Below the pieces are notes generated by a model. It had not been told where the DNA came from, did no database searches, and saw nothing but the letters and a program-made list of their open reading frames with translations. The position numbers were made by a program, and so were the translations under genes. From Apophysomyces variabilis (Eukaryota; Mucoromycota; Mucoromycetes; Mucorales; Mucoraceae): DNA of 46,220 bases. The stretch lies in the NCBI GenBank assembly GCA_002749535.1, contig MZZL01000114.1, positions 1 to 46,220 of the forward strand, written 5' to 3'. Positions 22,346 through 33,639 of this stretch are shown piece by piece (positions within the stretch are counted from its first letter, which is position 1; the number at the start of each line of letters is the position of its first letter).

Positions 22346-23140
22346 AAGCAACCGAACGCTGAATAAAAAGAGTCAGTTAACAATCTTCTACAGAAATAGA
22401 ACGAGAAAACGGATATCCAGAAGAAGTTGAAAGAGTAATGATTTTGGACATAAGCAACACGCAAAAGTTAAAAAGCTACAAGTGCAAAAGAACAAAGAAC
22501 AACGACGTATACTTACATATTCCTAAACAACTTGAACGGAATTAAAGTTATTTAACTATCCATAAACCAAACCAACTTGAAGTTACAATGGTGAAAAAAA
22601 AAATTAATCTCGGCGCTGTGCAGAGGATCAAAAGATATCCTGCAAAACACAGCGGCTGCTGCGTTAAAGCCCTCTAAAGTGGAACATAGAAATATCACGG
22701 GAGAGCGCACAGACCATTTTGTCATCCGTGCGCACACACACCACATTCAGGTACGCATTGAGCTAAGTTGAAGTAATAAAAACCCTTGAATTATTACAGA
22801 ACAAAGCAATTACAATGTGCCGCAACACCCTCTATGCTCACCCCACTTATGTACGGAAGCCAAGCATTACAAAGCGTATAAAACATGATTACGCTACTTC
22901 TAACCAAAGCGACCGCTACTGAGCTGGGAGATATTTCTTTGCAAGGGGAACAGGGTGTGGATGATGTTTACTCCCTTGTTGCACGGGAAACAGTGCGAAA
23001 CAAATTTTTTTGCTCATTGACACATACTAACGGCGTAGGAACATTGAAAAAAATAGGGCATCGTTTAGTTTTCTAGGATATTCAATTGTGAGAAGTACTC
23101 CAAGATTGTATACATTGATCGCGCATTGACAGGGAGCACT

Positions 23141-24009
23141 CTATACTTCCTTGGTGTAAAACATTTCCAAGGCCACGTTTAAATATTCATCAAGTTGACT
23201 GCTGCTGGTGACAAGTTTTCCTTTTATTGTTGACTAGCAACACAATACAGGGAATTGATAGGTATTCGGTTTTACGGTAGACGTCTAGTTTTAAGATGTA
23301 AAAAATATATGGTAAGACACGAATAAGAAAAGAAGATAAAACAAGGAAAAAGGAGATAGCTTACTATCTCTAGTATATTTTATATTAATCAACGTAAGAT
23401 TAATAACGAAAGGTTCTTTTTTTTTTTCCTCAAGGAACATTTTGACTCTCTCCAAATCACGCACCCCAGTATAACCGAAGATACTTTCATTATTGACACC
23501 CATAACTGCAACACGTCCTTCGTGTTTCTCTGAAAACTTCGAAAGCTCAGGAACAAATGTGACACATGGCTTGCACCTACCATGAAAACTCCCCGGTTAA
23601 CATACTTTTCTATCTCAAAAGAATACACGTGCAAGAGGGTTCTTTATCAACTAGCCCAGAAATCAAGGACGAACAATACGCTCTTTGCCCTCATATTTGG
23701 TATAACCCACATGGTAAATTGCTTCAAGTACAAGAAGCATATCAAGCATTTCCCCTCTTTTCTTTATGGTGGAAGACCAGCCTTCAGGTCCTCACTGAAT
23801 TTTTCGAATGACTTTCTACCGTAACAGGAGGATAAACGTTCAAGTGAATGTTCGTATATGATTTCAATGGATTTCGTTATAAAAAACATTGAAGGCTTCC
23901 TGAAATGACTCTTCTTCCCATACTTTTCCTTGTAAAAGTTTGATGATGGTATTAACCCGTGTTTTATGGAGCTACTATTCTCTGGAGAAAATGATCAATT
24001 GGTAGACAT
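23141..24009 (-). pseudogene. Thioredoxin-fold protein gene, decayed copy 1
   Basis: Alignable over its whole length with the intact gene at 40959-41826. It keeps the start (MSTN), the block LERLSSCYGRKSFEK, the split active-site region (CKPC followed by VPELSKFSEKHEGRV) and the NNESIFGYTG block. The frame is broken by an early stop after MSTN, further shifts in the N-terminal domain, a changed exon 1 end, and frame loss in exon 3. The intron positions are still visible. Confidence 0.75.
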
Positions 24010-24689
24010 GTGATTTCACTTGGTAGATGCTGCCTTAAGTAAAAAAGTTCTTTGTGAGGATAATAGTAAAGAAGAAGTATGGAATGAAGATAATGTTTAA
24101 GCGAAGATGTATCAATTAGCCAGATTCATGCGAAGTGAAAGCATCTCGATTGGCCCTTGTCTTGAAGACAAACGCATTTGGAAATCACACAACCATTTTT
24201 ATCGGTAGAACCTTAATTTGGTTTTTGTTTACCCACGTATCACAAAGCTCATTCTTTGAGATTGGAACATTAAAAAAAAAGATCTGCAATCGCAGACGGT
24301 ATGAGCACATCATAGATATTGAATGTTAAAGGATGGCCTGCACTTCAATTAATTGCTCATTTGCTATTTTGTACACTAAGACTAAGAGTGTTTGAGGGCA
24401 TCGAATGAATAGCCCACCCAAAATACTTACCAGTATGGGTATGTACTACTCGTTTTAGAAACGAATCGATATGGACACACAACCACCGCTATTTCATTTA
24501 CCGGATAAGGTAGTCACAACGTGGTGCAAAACTCATGCAAAACATAATGGGCAGAGTTGATATGTGTTAAAGATATCTGTTTGCAACAATCGCTCCCAAT
24601 ATCAATGCTTTTCAGAATGTCATGGAGATGCTGTACCTGCTGTACTACGCTACACTTGACGGCTAGAGCTTAATTTGTTTTGCCTTATT

Positions 24690-25540
24690 TAGGTATTATT
24701 ATAGACGGACGTAACAGGTCCACCATATTCCTAGCCTATATGGTTCAGCAGGATGTCTAAGAGGAATGGGTTGACCTGTTAGGCGCGTTATCTGATGCCC
24801 GAGAAAGAAACTTAGTTCTATTAGAAGATCAGTGAATAAAAACAATGAATGGCTTTTAACGTCTTCTCTTGTACAACGACAAAAGATGAACACGTTCCCA
24901 AATAAACATCGATCTATTTCTTTTTGTAAATTCTTTTTAACAAATGTGGTAATATTTTAACCTTGTCCTTGAGTTGGGGTGCGCGGAATAAAGCGATCTT
25001 TGTGTAATGTATGAAGCATGTGATCTGGAAGATCGGGAGCTGCCCTTGTACTCTTGTGTTCCTATTTTCTTGGCTACTAGATATCTTGTCATACATGTCT
25101 GCCGTGTTCTGATCAAAGATGTATTATTGTCGAAGGTCAAATATGCTTTTTCTATCCCGCATTGCTTATCACTCCCACTTTCCTAATGAAAGATTTCGAT
25201 CATCGGTGTTTATTGGTTTAGTCGTCATTATGCTTTCCCAAAAATTGACTCGTTGTGACAGAAAATAAAGTTTGGTGCCCTATTTGCCTTTCGCTGTTTT
25301 CCTTGACCGTAAAGGAACCAATGATCAGTCGATGGGATCCTGGACGTGCTGGTATATTCTGTACCTCAAATTAAGGACGTTTCTCAAGTACCGCGCTCTG
25401 GTCGTGTATCAGAAAGAGATCATTTCCTAGGTATCAATATATGACCCGAATCTATCCATCGGATCCTGTCAATTATATAAAGGACAGTCGTAATACGTAA
25501 AACTGTATCACAGCAATCCACACCTTTTCGCTATCAAGCC
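24690..25540 (+). promoter_or_regulatory. Strongly conserved spacer and promoter of the peptide gene, copy 1
   Basis: From about 24845 to the ATG at 25541 this non-coding stretch matches 42180-42867 with few differences, including long runs around TTGAGTTGGGGTGCGCGGAA and GGAACCAATGATCAGTCGAT. A TATA box, TATATAA at 25474-25480, lies 67 bases before the ATG and is followed by AAGGACAGTCGTAATACG. In the decayed copy 2 the TATA has become TACATAA. Confidence 0.6.
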
Positions 25541-25738
25541 ATGGTTTCGCTCAAGTCCTATCCACTCCTCTTCCTCGTAGCTGCGACTTCTATGCTCGTA
25601 AGCAGCTCCACTGCCGTTCCGGTCGAAGAAGTCTCCACTGCCTTTCCAGTTCAGGAAACCTCCTCTACCCATCCAGTCCAACTTGCGGGCTGCGATCCTT
25701 GGGAAGAACCCGATTGCAATCCTTGGGCGGAAGAGTAG
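25541..25738 (+). CDS. Secreted small peptide precursor (65 aa), copy 1
   Basis: Signal peptide MVSLKSYPLLFLVAATSMLV with cleavage expected near SSSTA. A pro-region follows with the imperfect repeat VPVEEVSTA / FPVQETSST / HPVQ. The C-terminus CDPWEEPDCNPWAEE is itself a doubled unit (CDPWEEPD, CNPWAEE) with two Cys, two Trp and six acidic residues. It is identical to the paralogue at 42868-43068, although the pro-regions differ. Here LAG precedes the first Cys where the paralogue has VEKR, so the dibasic processing site is absent. ATG context and TATA spacing are the same in both. I do not recognise the family; a signalling, toxin-like or effector peptide are all possible. Function is not shown. 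Confidence 0.7.
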   Translation: MVSLKSYPLLFLVAATSMLVSSSTAVPVEEVSTAFPVQETSSTHPVQLAGCDPWEEPDCNPWAEE

Positions 25739-27605
25739 TCGTTCGCACGACTCCATCAAGACCGGGATCTAGTATTTCCATTGGCAGATTTTCTCCTGGA
25801 AATATAGCTACGCATTGAAATCTACCTAAAGAGATATATTCAATTCTTTTCTCTGATTAGACATTAAACGATATTTTTGTTTGTTTCAAGTATTTTGATA
25901 TCTTACAGTTATTTGGTTTTCTAGTAGTACCAAAGGCCGTATTCCGCATTTGTGATGTATAGATTATGAGCATAATATCCTCAACTAAATGCCTAGATGA
26001 GCAGTAAACGATTCAGTAACACAGCGGAAACTAGTACTGTTGCTGTCCCAAAACGGGGAAGAAGTCCATAATAAAAAGCGGAGTGTTCAAAAAAGGATAG
26101 AAAGAGAGAAGAAAAGCAGAAGAAGACGAAGGAATAATATGGCGGTGATTGAGAGGAAGAGGCGGCTCAAGTTAAAAAAAAAACTGCGATGGGTTTTTAA
26201 GATCATAAAGATGGATACAGAATGCATCAGAATATTTTCACTACTCACACACTATGAAAATCTGTTTCTGAACTGGAATAAAACACACTATCTGGGTATG
26301 ATTTATTCAAGAATAAACTTTTACCATAGGTCTCTACGTATAGGGTGGGAGAAACCAAATGATAGGATCCAATGATTAAATGATGAAATGGAACAAGAAG
26401 AGGGTACTCAAATTGTTTTTTATTTTTTTTTCAGCTTTCAAGATCTCTTTTTGCTTTTTTCTTTCGAAAATTGCGAAAGACTCTGGAATGGAAAACCAGT
26501 GTTGAAAACGAAAATTTACTTGCGTCTTCATTGGCATGCAAGAAGGGCTATTATCTCACGTATAAGAGAATCCATCGTCACAATTGGCCTGTTTTTGCTG
26601 GAAGATCATTGCGGGTTTTGTTCCATCGCCATTGCAGTATTAAGGAGAGTGTGAATCTGAAAAAAAAAAAGCTAAGACAAAAGTTTAGTTTAAGTTTCCA
26701 CACGATTGAAGGACGAGAATTTACGGACACTCCAAGCCCCAAAAATTCGACTGCTTTGCGAAATGAAAGATGGTAGCGGATGTTGTAGACTGGATAGTCC
26801 CGTTGGGAGTATCCGTGATTATTCCCACCACAAGTCTATTTTTTGCTTCCTCCATTTCTCCCGAATACTCAAGCAATTGTTTTGTGGTATCACATTTCAT
26901 AAAGGTGACATTAACTAGTACGCTTAATACTTTAGCTAGGTCTTGAAGAAACACTCGAAACTATCAGGAGGATCAGAAATAATAATTATTTTATTGAAGC
27001 GGGAAGTAGCTGTGCCATGTTTGTTTATGTGGGTGGAATGAACGGTTCAACGTGTGACATTCTATCGAAGAGAACCCAAAGATCCTCGACCATCTGGTAT
27101 TGTCCACATCCATGGACTACAAGTAGAACAATAGATGTGTAAACCAGCACTGAGGTGTTAGGAATCTGTTAGGGATTTAATGCTTTTTAATTTTGGTATA
27201 AACGTAAATAAACTCTTTTACGTGTATCACATGCGTGCAATTCATGGAAGACTACTAGATTTAGCAAAAAAGAGTGTTACTGTTGGAGTCATGTGGAGTT
27301 GTCTGATCCTGGGATCCTGTTCTTTTCGAAAGCCTCATTCTATGGACAGCAGCTTTTGAAGTTCATTTTAAATAAGTATGGATTATCAAAAGCCCATATT
27401 GTCTTGTATTTCCGAGTCGCTTTGAATAAAAAGTTGTGAATAGCGTATGTAAGTGAAACTAATTCTCTCAAGATGCATCTCTGCTGTTAGATTTGAATCC
27501 GATCATGGTTCCATCGATCATTGTATTTACAACACTTAAACTGCTTTATTGACAGCTTTGGGTACAGACACAGTATATGGAAGATAATCAGCAGACCAAC
27601 CAATG
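25739..27605. other. 3' flank of copy 1, then gene relics of uncertain nature
   Basis: Homology with copy 3 continues to about 26000. At 26040-26375 a TTG-opened frame is extremely basic (RIEREKKSRRRRRNN), and at 26471-26776 a frame contains WKTSVENENLLAS and NWPVFAGRSLRVLFHRHC, spaced loosely like a Myb/SANT repeat. A minus frame at 26721-26954 is open but unrecognised. None is firm enough to call as a gene. 27000-27530 shows nothing. Confidence 0.25.
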
Positions 27606-28463
27606 TCAGTGCACCGGGTGGAGATTAGCGCTGAAAGGATGGAGCAACCTGATAGGCGTACCATTGATGTTGTTGAGTTCACCGCTCCATGCCTTTTTGT
27701 ATAGAAGTTTAAGGTCATCTTTGTCAGCTTGGGTAAGGGTGCTCTCTTCTCCATAGTTCATAATCGTGAATCGGTCTTGGCTGCCAAACAGTTCCGACTT
27801 CCATTCTGGTTCGCATTCTTTTGCGAACCAGTGGCGTAGACCAAAGACATGACCAAGTTCGTGAACTAGCGTTTCCACTTGTTCGAACTCGTCCTGATCG
27901 AATAGGGTCGGATAGACTGTAAGCTTTGGTTGACCACCACCGGGAAAGAACGCACTGGCCAGAACGCAGCCTTCTCTGTCGCACACCTCGTATTCGCGCA
28001 CTATGANAACTAGCGTTTCCACTTGTTCGAACTCGTCCTGATCGAATAGGGTCGGATAGACTGTAAGCTTTGGTTGACCACCACCGGGAAAGAACGCACT
28101 GGCCAGAACGCAGCCTTCTCTGTCGCACACCTCGTATTCGCGCACTATGATTTCAAAATCCCATGCGCGAGTGTTCTCAACGAACTTGACTGGGCATGCG
28201 TCGCCCCACTTCTCGACCGCCTTCTCGAACAATGTGAGGATCTCCTCTCTGGTCCTTCCTGACCAGCGTAGTGTGCGCTGGTCGAAACGATAACGCAGAA
28301 CGACATCCTTGCCCCAAAGCGAGACAAATCCATCCGAAGCGTCAAAGACGAGCTCCTCAGGTGTACGCTGACGGGGACGCGCCCCGGTCACGCAGTAACC
28401 CTTGCGAAAAACGTGCATCGTAGGATCGGGTTCAGGTAGGGTTTCCTTGATGTGCTCAGCCAT
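27606..28463 (-). CDS. Matrixin-type zinc metalloprotease, copy A (frame inflated by an assembly duplication)
   Basis: Start MAEHIKETLPEPDP at 28463. The zinc-binding HELGHVFGLRH and the Met-turn TIMNYG identify a metzincin of the matrixin (M10-like) class. No signal peptide or transmembrane segment is seen, so a cytosolic or unconventionally exported enzyme is likely. The frame as written repeats 47 residues (from IVREYEV to VETLV) on either side of an undetermined codon. Removing that duplication gives 237 residues, exactly the length of copy B at 37746-38459. Copy B also shares the upstream TATA region and 3' flank in opposite orientation. A TATA box reads on this strand at 28550-28556, 87 bases upstream. 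Confidence 0.75.
   Translation of the reverse strand: MAEHIKETLPEPDPTMHVFRKGYCVTGARPRQRTPEELVFDASDGFVSLWGKDVVLRYRFDQRTLRWSGRTREEILTLFEKAVEKWGDACPVKFVENTRAWDFEIIVREYEVCDREGCVLASAFFPGGGQPKLTVYPTLFDQDEFEQVETLVXIVREYEVCDREGCVLASAFFPGGGQPKLTVYPTLFDQDEFEQVETLVHELGHVFGLRHWFAKECEPEWKSELFGSQDRFTIMNYGEESTLTQADKDDLKLLYKKAWSGELNNINGTPIRLLHPFSANLHPVH
27864..28150. repeat. Exact 143-bp tandem duplication around a single N (assembly artefact)
   Basis: 27864-28006 and 28008-28150 are identical, and the one base between them, 28007, is N. The duplication adds exactly 48 codons to a gene whose paralogue lacks it. This is the signature of two overlapping contig ends joined without merging, not of a biological repeat. 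Confidence 0.9.
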
Positions 28464-28800
28464 TTTATAATGCGAGTTGTTTGTATCTTTGCAGACTTTG
28501 ATATTCCCGGAATGTATTTGGATGTCGGATAGTTAAAGAACACCAACGTTTTTATATTTGTCAAAGTCCCTTGCCACAAGTAATGGATCGCAACCAATAT
28601 ACTGAAATGTTTGATGGACTTCAAGGGAAAAGTCCAGGCCATTTTCATAAGGCAATACTTTGTATCTTGCTAGCTGCAACACGAGAGATTCTGGAGCCAG
28701 CTTAGTTGAGTCGAGATCCGGTTCTAGGTCAAGAGCAGGTCGTGGTCGAAGGAGTCTTTTCCCAGTGACGGTGTATTCATGCAGCTATGTTTCTCTCAGG
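28464..28800 (-). promoter_or_regulatory. Upstream region of metalloprotease copy A, duplicated at 37440-37745
   Basis: On the minus strand the order of words is the same as upstream of copy B: GCATGAATACACCGTCAC, then GGCAAGGGACTTTGA or AGCAAGGGACTTTGA, then a TATAAAA box and the start codon 87-88 bases further on. The block shows that the duplication included the promoter. Confidence 0.6.
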
Positions 28801-29595
28801 CTGACTACAAAATTTTGTTTGAAGCAACAATGCAGAACTAACTATCACATATGAGCACATTGTCGCTTACTTCCAGACCAAATATCTGTGTATTGAATTT
28901 ATGCAATCAGTAGTTGCCATTTCAAACAAGAACTCATATGTCTATGATGACTTTTTATCGTAATAACACTTAAGTCTCTTCCTTTTTATCGCACCGCTAC
29001 CACGTTCTTATATCATTAACAATAAATTAGATTGAACGAGGAAACCGATGATTCTATGGGAGAAATAAAAGTGAGAAAGGACATATGTTGCGTTTAGAGT
29101 TCCCAGTTTGAGGGATAATAAGGTCGTTAAAACGGTGAAACACTTCTCTTCCTTATGGTACCCTTCGTCTTTTGTTTGATAGTTTCTTGTTTTTGCTTCT
29201 TTTTCGTATAGTAAACGTTTTGGATCGATAGCTGTTTTAGTTTTTATCTCCTTGTTTGATTGGAACAAAACTCAGTTTCAAGAGACAAATAAAGGATTCC
29301 TAGGGAAAGTCCCGAATTTGATGACTTTCCCATTGCTTCATTGCTACTTGCTTCTTTTTTTTTTCTTTGGTATTGTATTAGTGAGCGCGCACTATTTTAA
29401 AACGGGGACCTGGCTGATCTGTTAATGTCGACAGACAAGAAACACATTGCATCTTGACTGCATGCAAGGACATGCTGATTCCACTGTGGACGTGTCCCCG
29501 CTTGTGTTGCTAAGATCCCTTTAACGGAAATGAATGGCATGAAGGATGTACAATTGTTGTGGTTAATAAACAATCAACACTTAACAAAGTCATGC
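28801..29595. other. Intergenic, no gene supported
   Basis: Short frames only. A stretch around AAACTCAGTTTCAAGAG (29271) recurs at about 44668 within similar AT-rich surroundings, a weak sign of another old duplication. Confidence 0.3.
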
Positions 29596-30150
29596 TTAGC
29601 CATGGCAAATGCAGGGCACGTCAGTCTTAACGGGAAGATACACTGGTATAAACGCGTCAACGTTATTTTTTCTGAAGATGTTTTGAATACAAGAAGAGCG
29701 CCACGCTACATCCCGGCCGGCAAGATACGATTGGGGTTCACAGATCGACTCTTTGATGGTTAAATTTTGAAATGGCAGATGAGGGGCAGAGCAAGTGAGG
29801 TATCTGACGAGTGAAATCAATCGATTGATTAGAAAGAAATGCATTAGGTTTGGTTGACCACCAGTTGAGACCACAAGACGATAAAGTTTGGCAGAGGAAT
29901 TTGGCATCGGGCTTTTGTAAACCTGTGTGCTCGTCCAACACATCGGGCAGAGCAATTCTCACGTTAAGAAAAGCATGCTGGCGTCGCCGAGTTGCGGCAT
30001 GAAATTGAAACTCTCCGTCCAAGATGGCTATGCTCTGGATCGGCAAGATATCAATTCTTTTGGCATAGATCCAGGGTGCAATTTGGTCTGCAAGAGGAAG
30101 TGATTCGCTGGCGGGAAGGACAGAGTGCCAAAGCGGCTGGCTACCAATGG
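29596..30150 (-). pseudogene. Unidentified coding remnant
   Basis: Minus-strand frames that continue one another by frame changes read like real protein: SLPLADQIAPWIYAKRIDIL, then PIQSIAILDGEFQFHAATRR, then GLNWWSTKPNAF. The open frame 29738-30046 has 102 codons. I cannot assign a family; a retroelement remnant is one possibility. Stops and shifts at both ends indicate decay. Confidence 0.25.
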
Positions 30151-31611
30151 GAAGACAAGTTAAGGTAAACGAACACTATTATACACTTAGCAAGCTTTTC
30201 AAAGAAAACAACGATGTAGGCTCTTTATACAGTTGGCAGAATTATTGGAGAACGTAGATTAGATGAAACAAGTGAAAGCATTAAAATGCTATCAAATGGC
30301 GGATTAAAGGTATGCATGGTTACTGGACGTTGTAGCCACAGATAGGAAAAGGTAGTGCTACTGTGGTCAACATAGAGGGGTGGCAGCGGCATTCATATGC
30401 AATGACTGCCACTCTGAGATCGAAATAAACGAAACCTTAAGCTGGGAAGATACAAAAACCAGTTAGAGTTTTGAATATGGAGCTCGCCATTCGAGAACGG
30501 AGATCATGATTTTGAAAGTGATAGCTGGTTTAAACGCATAGTTGATGACAGCAAAGGCCAGCAAAGGCAGCAAAAATAGGTGTCAAGGAATCACATTCAG
30601 TTAGGGACAAATAAAATGTGATCTGTAGTTGCTAGAAAACGCAGAATTAATGCCAAGCATAAATACTCTGGCAATTTTTCATTGTTTGGTTACACTGAAA
30701 ACATAAGAGAAGTAAGGGCAGAAACCGTATAAGGTTGTATAGCGATGAAATAGCTAGAGAAAGCTGGCCATCAATGGATGTATTATTGTCATCAAAGTAC
30801 CGCAGATAAACCATTTTCTTACTCAAATAAGTCAGAGTTCCAAAGAACCTATATCGGCCTGTAACACTACCGATAACACACTATACATAGCACATAAGTC
30901 TAGGCAAACCTCCGTTTCCCCGTTCCTTAAACTTTAACAGGTTTCTTCTATTTCACATAATGCCACAAACCATCCGCGTTGTTTACCAATACAAACAGTG
31001 TGAAAATATGTTTAGCGACGAATCTAAATTCAGAAAGCGTTAGAATGTCATGCATGGTATGAGAAAGGATAAGTAAAAGCTTAAAGCGTATAATCTAGGA
31101 AGATAGGAGTTCCCATTCGTATTTCCAAGTGTGCACACTACTTTGACACCGACAAGTAAGAACAGTATACTATCTAGAAACTGCAAATTAATTAGTCCTT
31201 AGTGCCAATACGTTAAAAGGAGATAACCGGAGATTATGTAAGGATCGACTAATACACCAAACATCTACTTATTATACTTGATAGCATGTCAGTGTTCGTT
31301 GCAATATGGTTGCCCAAGTTGAATGATATGTTTTGCATCAAAAAAAGAAATGGGCATACAGTTGCGCAGTCATAGTTTAGTTTTGCCCATTAAAGTTTCC
31401 GCTTTGATATTTGTCTCATTCACCAAATCAGAACTATGGATTTAAAATGCGAAATTCTATGAGGAGAGTTGTCATAGCATTCAACCTTTTTTGTCTTCAC
31501 CTAATACTGTAGAAACAAACCTAACATTGTCTCATTCGGCGCATCACTCGATACAACGCGAAATGAATCAATGTTTTCTTTTGACGGTGTGTTCGCGTTT
31601 GACTTTGTATA
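30151..31611. other. Intergenic, about 1.5 kb, no gene seen
   Basis: No open frame of note on either strand and no repeat recognised. Confidence 0.5.
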
Positions 31612-31860
31612 TCCCCTTATGTTGTGTAGCCTATTGATGTTATGTTTTCGCTGGCTTTGTATAGCCTCTTGATGTTATGTTGCCCCTTGGCGCTGTATAG
31701 CCCCCTGATGCTGTATAACCCCCTTATATTGCGTAGCCTCTTGATGTTAGGTTTCCTCTTGGCGTTGTATAGCCGCCTCATGCTGTGTAGCCTCTTGATG
31801 CTGTGCAACCGCTTTATGGTATGCTGCGGCTCGGCGTTGTATAGCCCCTTGCTGTTGTTT
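31612..31860. repeat. 18-bp tandem repeat (minisatellite), about 13 units
   Basis: Units such as CCTCTTGATGTTATGTTG, CCCCTTGGCGCTGTATAG, CCCCCTGATGCTGTATAA and CCGCCTCATGCTGTGTAG follow one another with a strict 18-base period. Because 18 is a multiple of three, frames stay open on both strands. On the minus strand they encode hexapeptides like KRLHSI, RRLYNA, KRLRNI and RGLYSI within an ATG-opened frame (31617-31904). There is no signal peptide, so a repeat-caused open frame is the cautious reading. Confidence 0.7.
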
Positions 31861-31944
31861 TTTTGATGCTGCCGTGCCCCCTGGTTAACTTTATCTTTCC
31901 GCACCCAAATAACGATGCATCGATTTCTGTCGTTCGTTTATCAC

Positions 31945-31953
31945 ATATAAAAG
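31945..31953 (+). promoter_or_regulatory. Possible TATA box upstream of the 6-Cys secreted protein
   Basis: TATAAAAGG lies about 285 bases before the ATG at 32232. That is far for a TATA box unless the 5' leader is long or spliced. No nearer TATA is seen. Confidence 0.3.
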
Positions 31954-32231
31954 GTACATCAGATAGCATAGTCTCTCGAATGCAAAACATTTTTTCATAA
32001 CACCTGCAGCGCTACTATCGCAACAAAATACACAACACAAACAGTCTCCCTGAACCTTTCAGCACTGACCACAGTCACGTATGGCTCTTTGATTGAATTT
32101 CTTGATTGTATCTTACCGCAGTAGTATTTCTTAAACTGACATTTTTATTGACTTTCCTAATACAATAGGGTAACTCCACCAAACTCTTTCTTGGCTACTC
32201 TTCTATTTGGATAATATCAAGACACCGATCC

Positions 32232-32513
32232 ATGAACTTCAGAACGTCGATCTTACCTCTTTTTGTCTTCTTCTCTATCTTTTTCGCTTGCACCGTAGAA
32301 GCACTTTGGTGTCAATGCATCACAAATCCTGGTGATCCTTTCAACGACTTGGACCAAACATACTCTGTTTGCGCGCAAACGCCAGGAGCAGTGTATCAAA
32401 AGAGCGACTGGGGTGGCCTTAGACAAGCAAGATGTGACGTTGGTTCGCAATCCTCGGTGTTTATAAGCAAATGCAAAGCTTATGGTTCTGATACTGTTCC
32501 CAATTGTTATTAA
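32232..32513 (+). CDS. Small secreted 6-Cys protein (93 aa), intact copy
   Basis: MNFRTSILPLFVFFSIFFAC begins a strong signal peptide, probably cleaved after TVEA. The mature part of about 69 residues contains six cysteines (LWC, QC, SVC, ARC, SKC, NC) and ends in NCY, consistent with three disulfides. No domain is recognised. A clearly related but frameshifted copy lies at 39987-40266, and each copy is followed by the same spacer and then by a thioredoxin-like gene on the other strand. An AATAAA-like signal is seen downstream (about 32622), within the conserved spacer. The intact frame beside a decayed paralogue suggests this copy may still be functional. Confidence 0.65.
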   Translation: MNFRTSILPLFVFFSIFFACTVEALWCQCITNPGDPFNDLDQTYSVCAQTPGAVYQKSDWGGLRQARCDVGSQSSVFISKCKAYGSDTVPNCY

Positions 32514-33278
32514 AGAAAAAGGAAATGGGAATTATTAACCCACTCTCTTTGATGAAGAATATTATCCCTCCGTCTGACTGCTAAATAGGATTAGTTGTTA
32601 GATATGAAGGGCCAAACGCTGAATAAAAAGAGGGAATCAACAGCCTTTGCAAATTAAAATGCCGTTCAAGTTACACATAAGCAAACAAACAAAACTTAAA
32701 AGCTGCAACTGGAAAAGAAATATAGCAACGATCTGTACCAAATTAGAAAAGTAGATCGATCTGGGCGGTATCCAATCTAGCAGAAGATATTTTACAGGGT
32801 CAAATGCCAGTTATTTGAAACTCCACTGGTGTCACAGACCAATTTCACATGCAAGTCCACAGACCATTGACATGGGTACGCACACACCACATTCAGGTAC
32901 ACATCGAACTGAGTTGAAATAATCAAACCCCGTACGTGAAAATCAAGGACAAAGCAATAGCAATGCGTCCCTAGGACTCTCCATGCTTTACCAGCTGATT
33001 TACTAGAAACAAGCAGGACGCAGCGCATACAAACATAATTGTGCCACGTCCATAGGAAGGGAGAACTACTGAGTCGGAAGATGTTTGTTGAAAGGGGGGA
33101 ACAGAGAGTGTAGAGTGTTTTCTCCCGTTGCTATACGGGAAACAGTGGGCAAACGATGCTATTTTGCTCTTCGTCGCATATTCAGGGCATGGGGACTTAA
33201 TTTATTGAGTGTTCATAAGCACTTAGGTGTAAGGAACACCATAAAAGTGTATTCATTGACCGCCCAGTGACGGGGGAC
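32514..33278. repeat. Conserved spacer of the repeat unit, copy 2
   Basis: Matches 40268-40958 closely (for example the run around ACAATGCGTCCCTAGGACTC and CTTTACCAGCTGATTTACTA) and 22346-23140 more distantly. A 40-codon minus frame is shared by copies 2 and 3 but is broken in copy 1, so it is not called as a gene. Confidence 0.7.
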
Positions 33279-33622
33279 TGTAGCCTTCCCCGGGCTACAA
33301 GGTTTCCGAGGCCGTATCTAAAATATTCACCAATTTGACTACTGCTGCCAGCAAATTTGACTTTATTGTCAATTGCCATATACCTCAAAGAACCGGTTGG
33401 TACTCGATTTCGCGGTTGATGTCTAGTTCTGTGATGTAAAAGGATACTAAAAAAATGAATGAAGGAAACACAGAAAAGAAAACAGATAGCTTGCTATCTC
33501 TGGTATACCTGCCATTTTCAATGTAAGATAAATAAGACGAATTTTCTTTCCTTTCTTTCTGTGAGGAAGTTCTTGTCTTGCTCCAAATCACGTATCTTAT
33601 ATGACCGAAAATGCTTTCATTA
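33279..33622 (-). pseudogene. Thioredoxin-fold protein gene, truncated copy 2
   Basis: Only the 3' half remains: part of exon 2 (KIRDLEQDKNFLTERKKE), the intron and exon 3 (DNKVKFAGSSSQIGEYF). Homology stops abruptly at about 33622. Exon 1 and the CxxC active site are missing. The stop codon of the intact gene is also mutated. Confidence 0.75.
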
Positions 33623-33639
33623 GGCTGGCGTTGATGTCA

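Larger units (their letters stand above)
22346..26000. repeat. Multi-gene repeat unit, copy 1
   Basis: Parallels 40360-43340 (copy 3) and, less completely, 32610-34350 (copy 2). Shared order: a spacer beginning with the word CGCTGAATAAAAA (about 22350, 32620, 40371), the thioredoxin-like gene on the minus strand, a long conserved spacer, and the secreted peptide gene on the plus strand with its 3' flank. The upstream 6-Cys gene is missing from this copy. Confidence 0.8.

Noticed and set aside
27724..28128. 134-codon minus frame overlapping the metalloprotease
   Set aside because: A shadow frame inside the duplicated segment, also containing the N.
31642..31866. Hydrophobic plus frame LALYSLLML... 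over the 18-bp repeat
   Set aside because: It stays open only because the repeat unit is a multiple of three. There is no independent support.
32792..33028. Minus frame sharing 40 residues with a frame at 40437-40706
   Set aside because: The identity comes from the duplicated spacer. The frames diverge afterwards and the third copy is broken.
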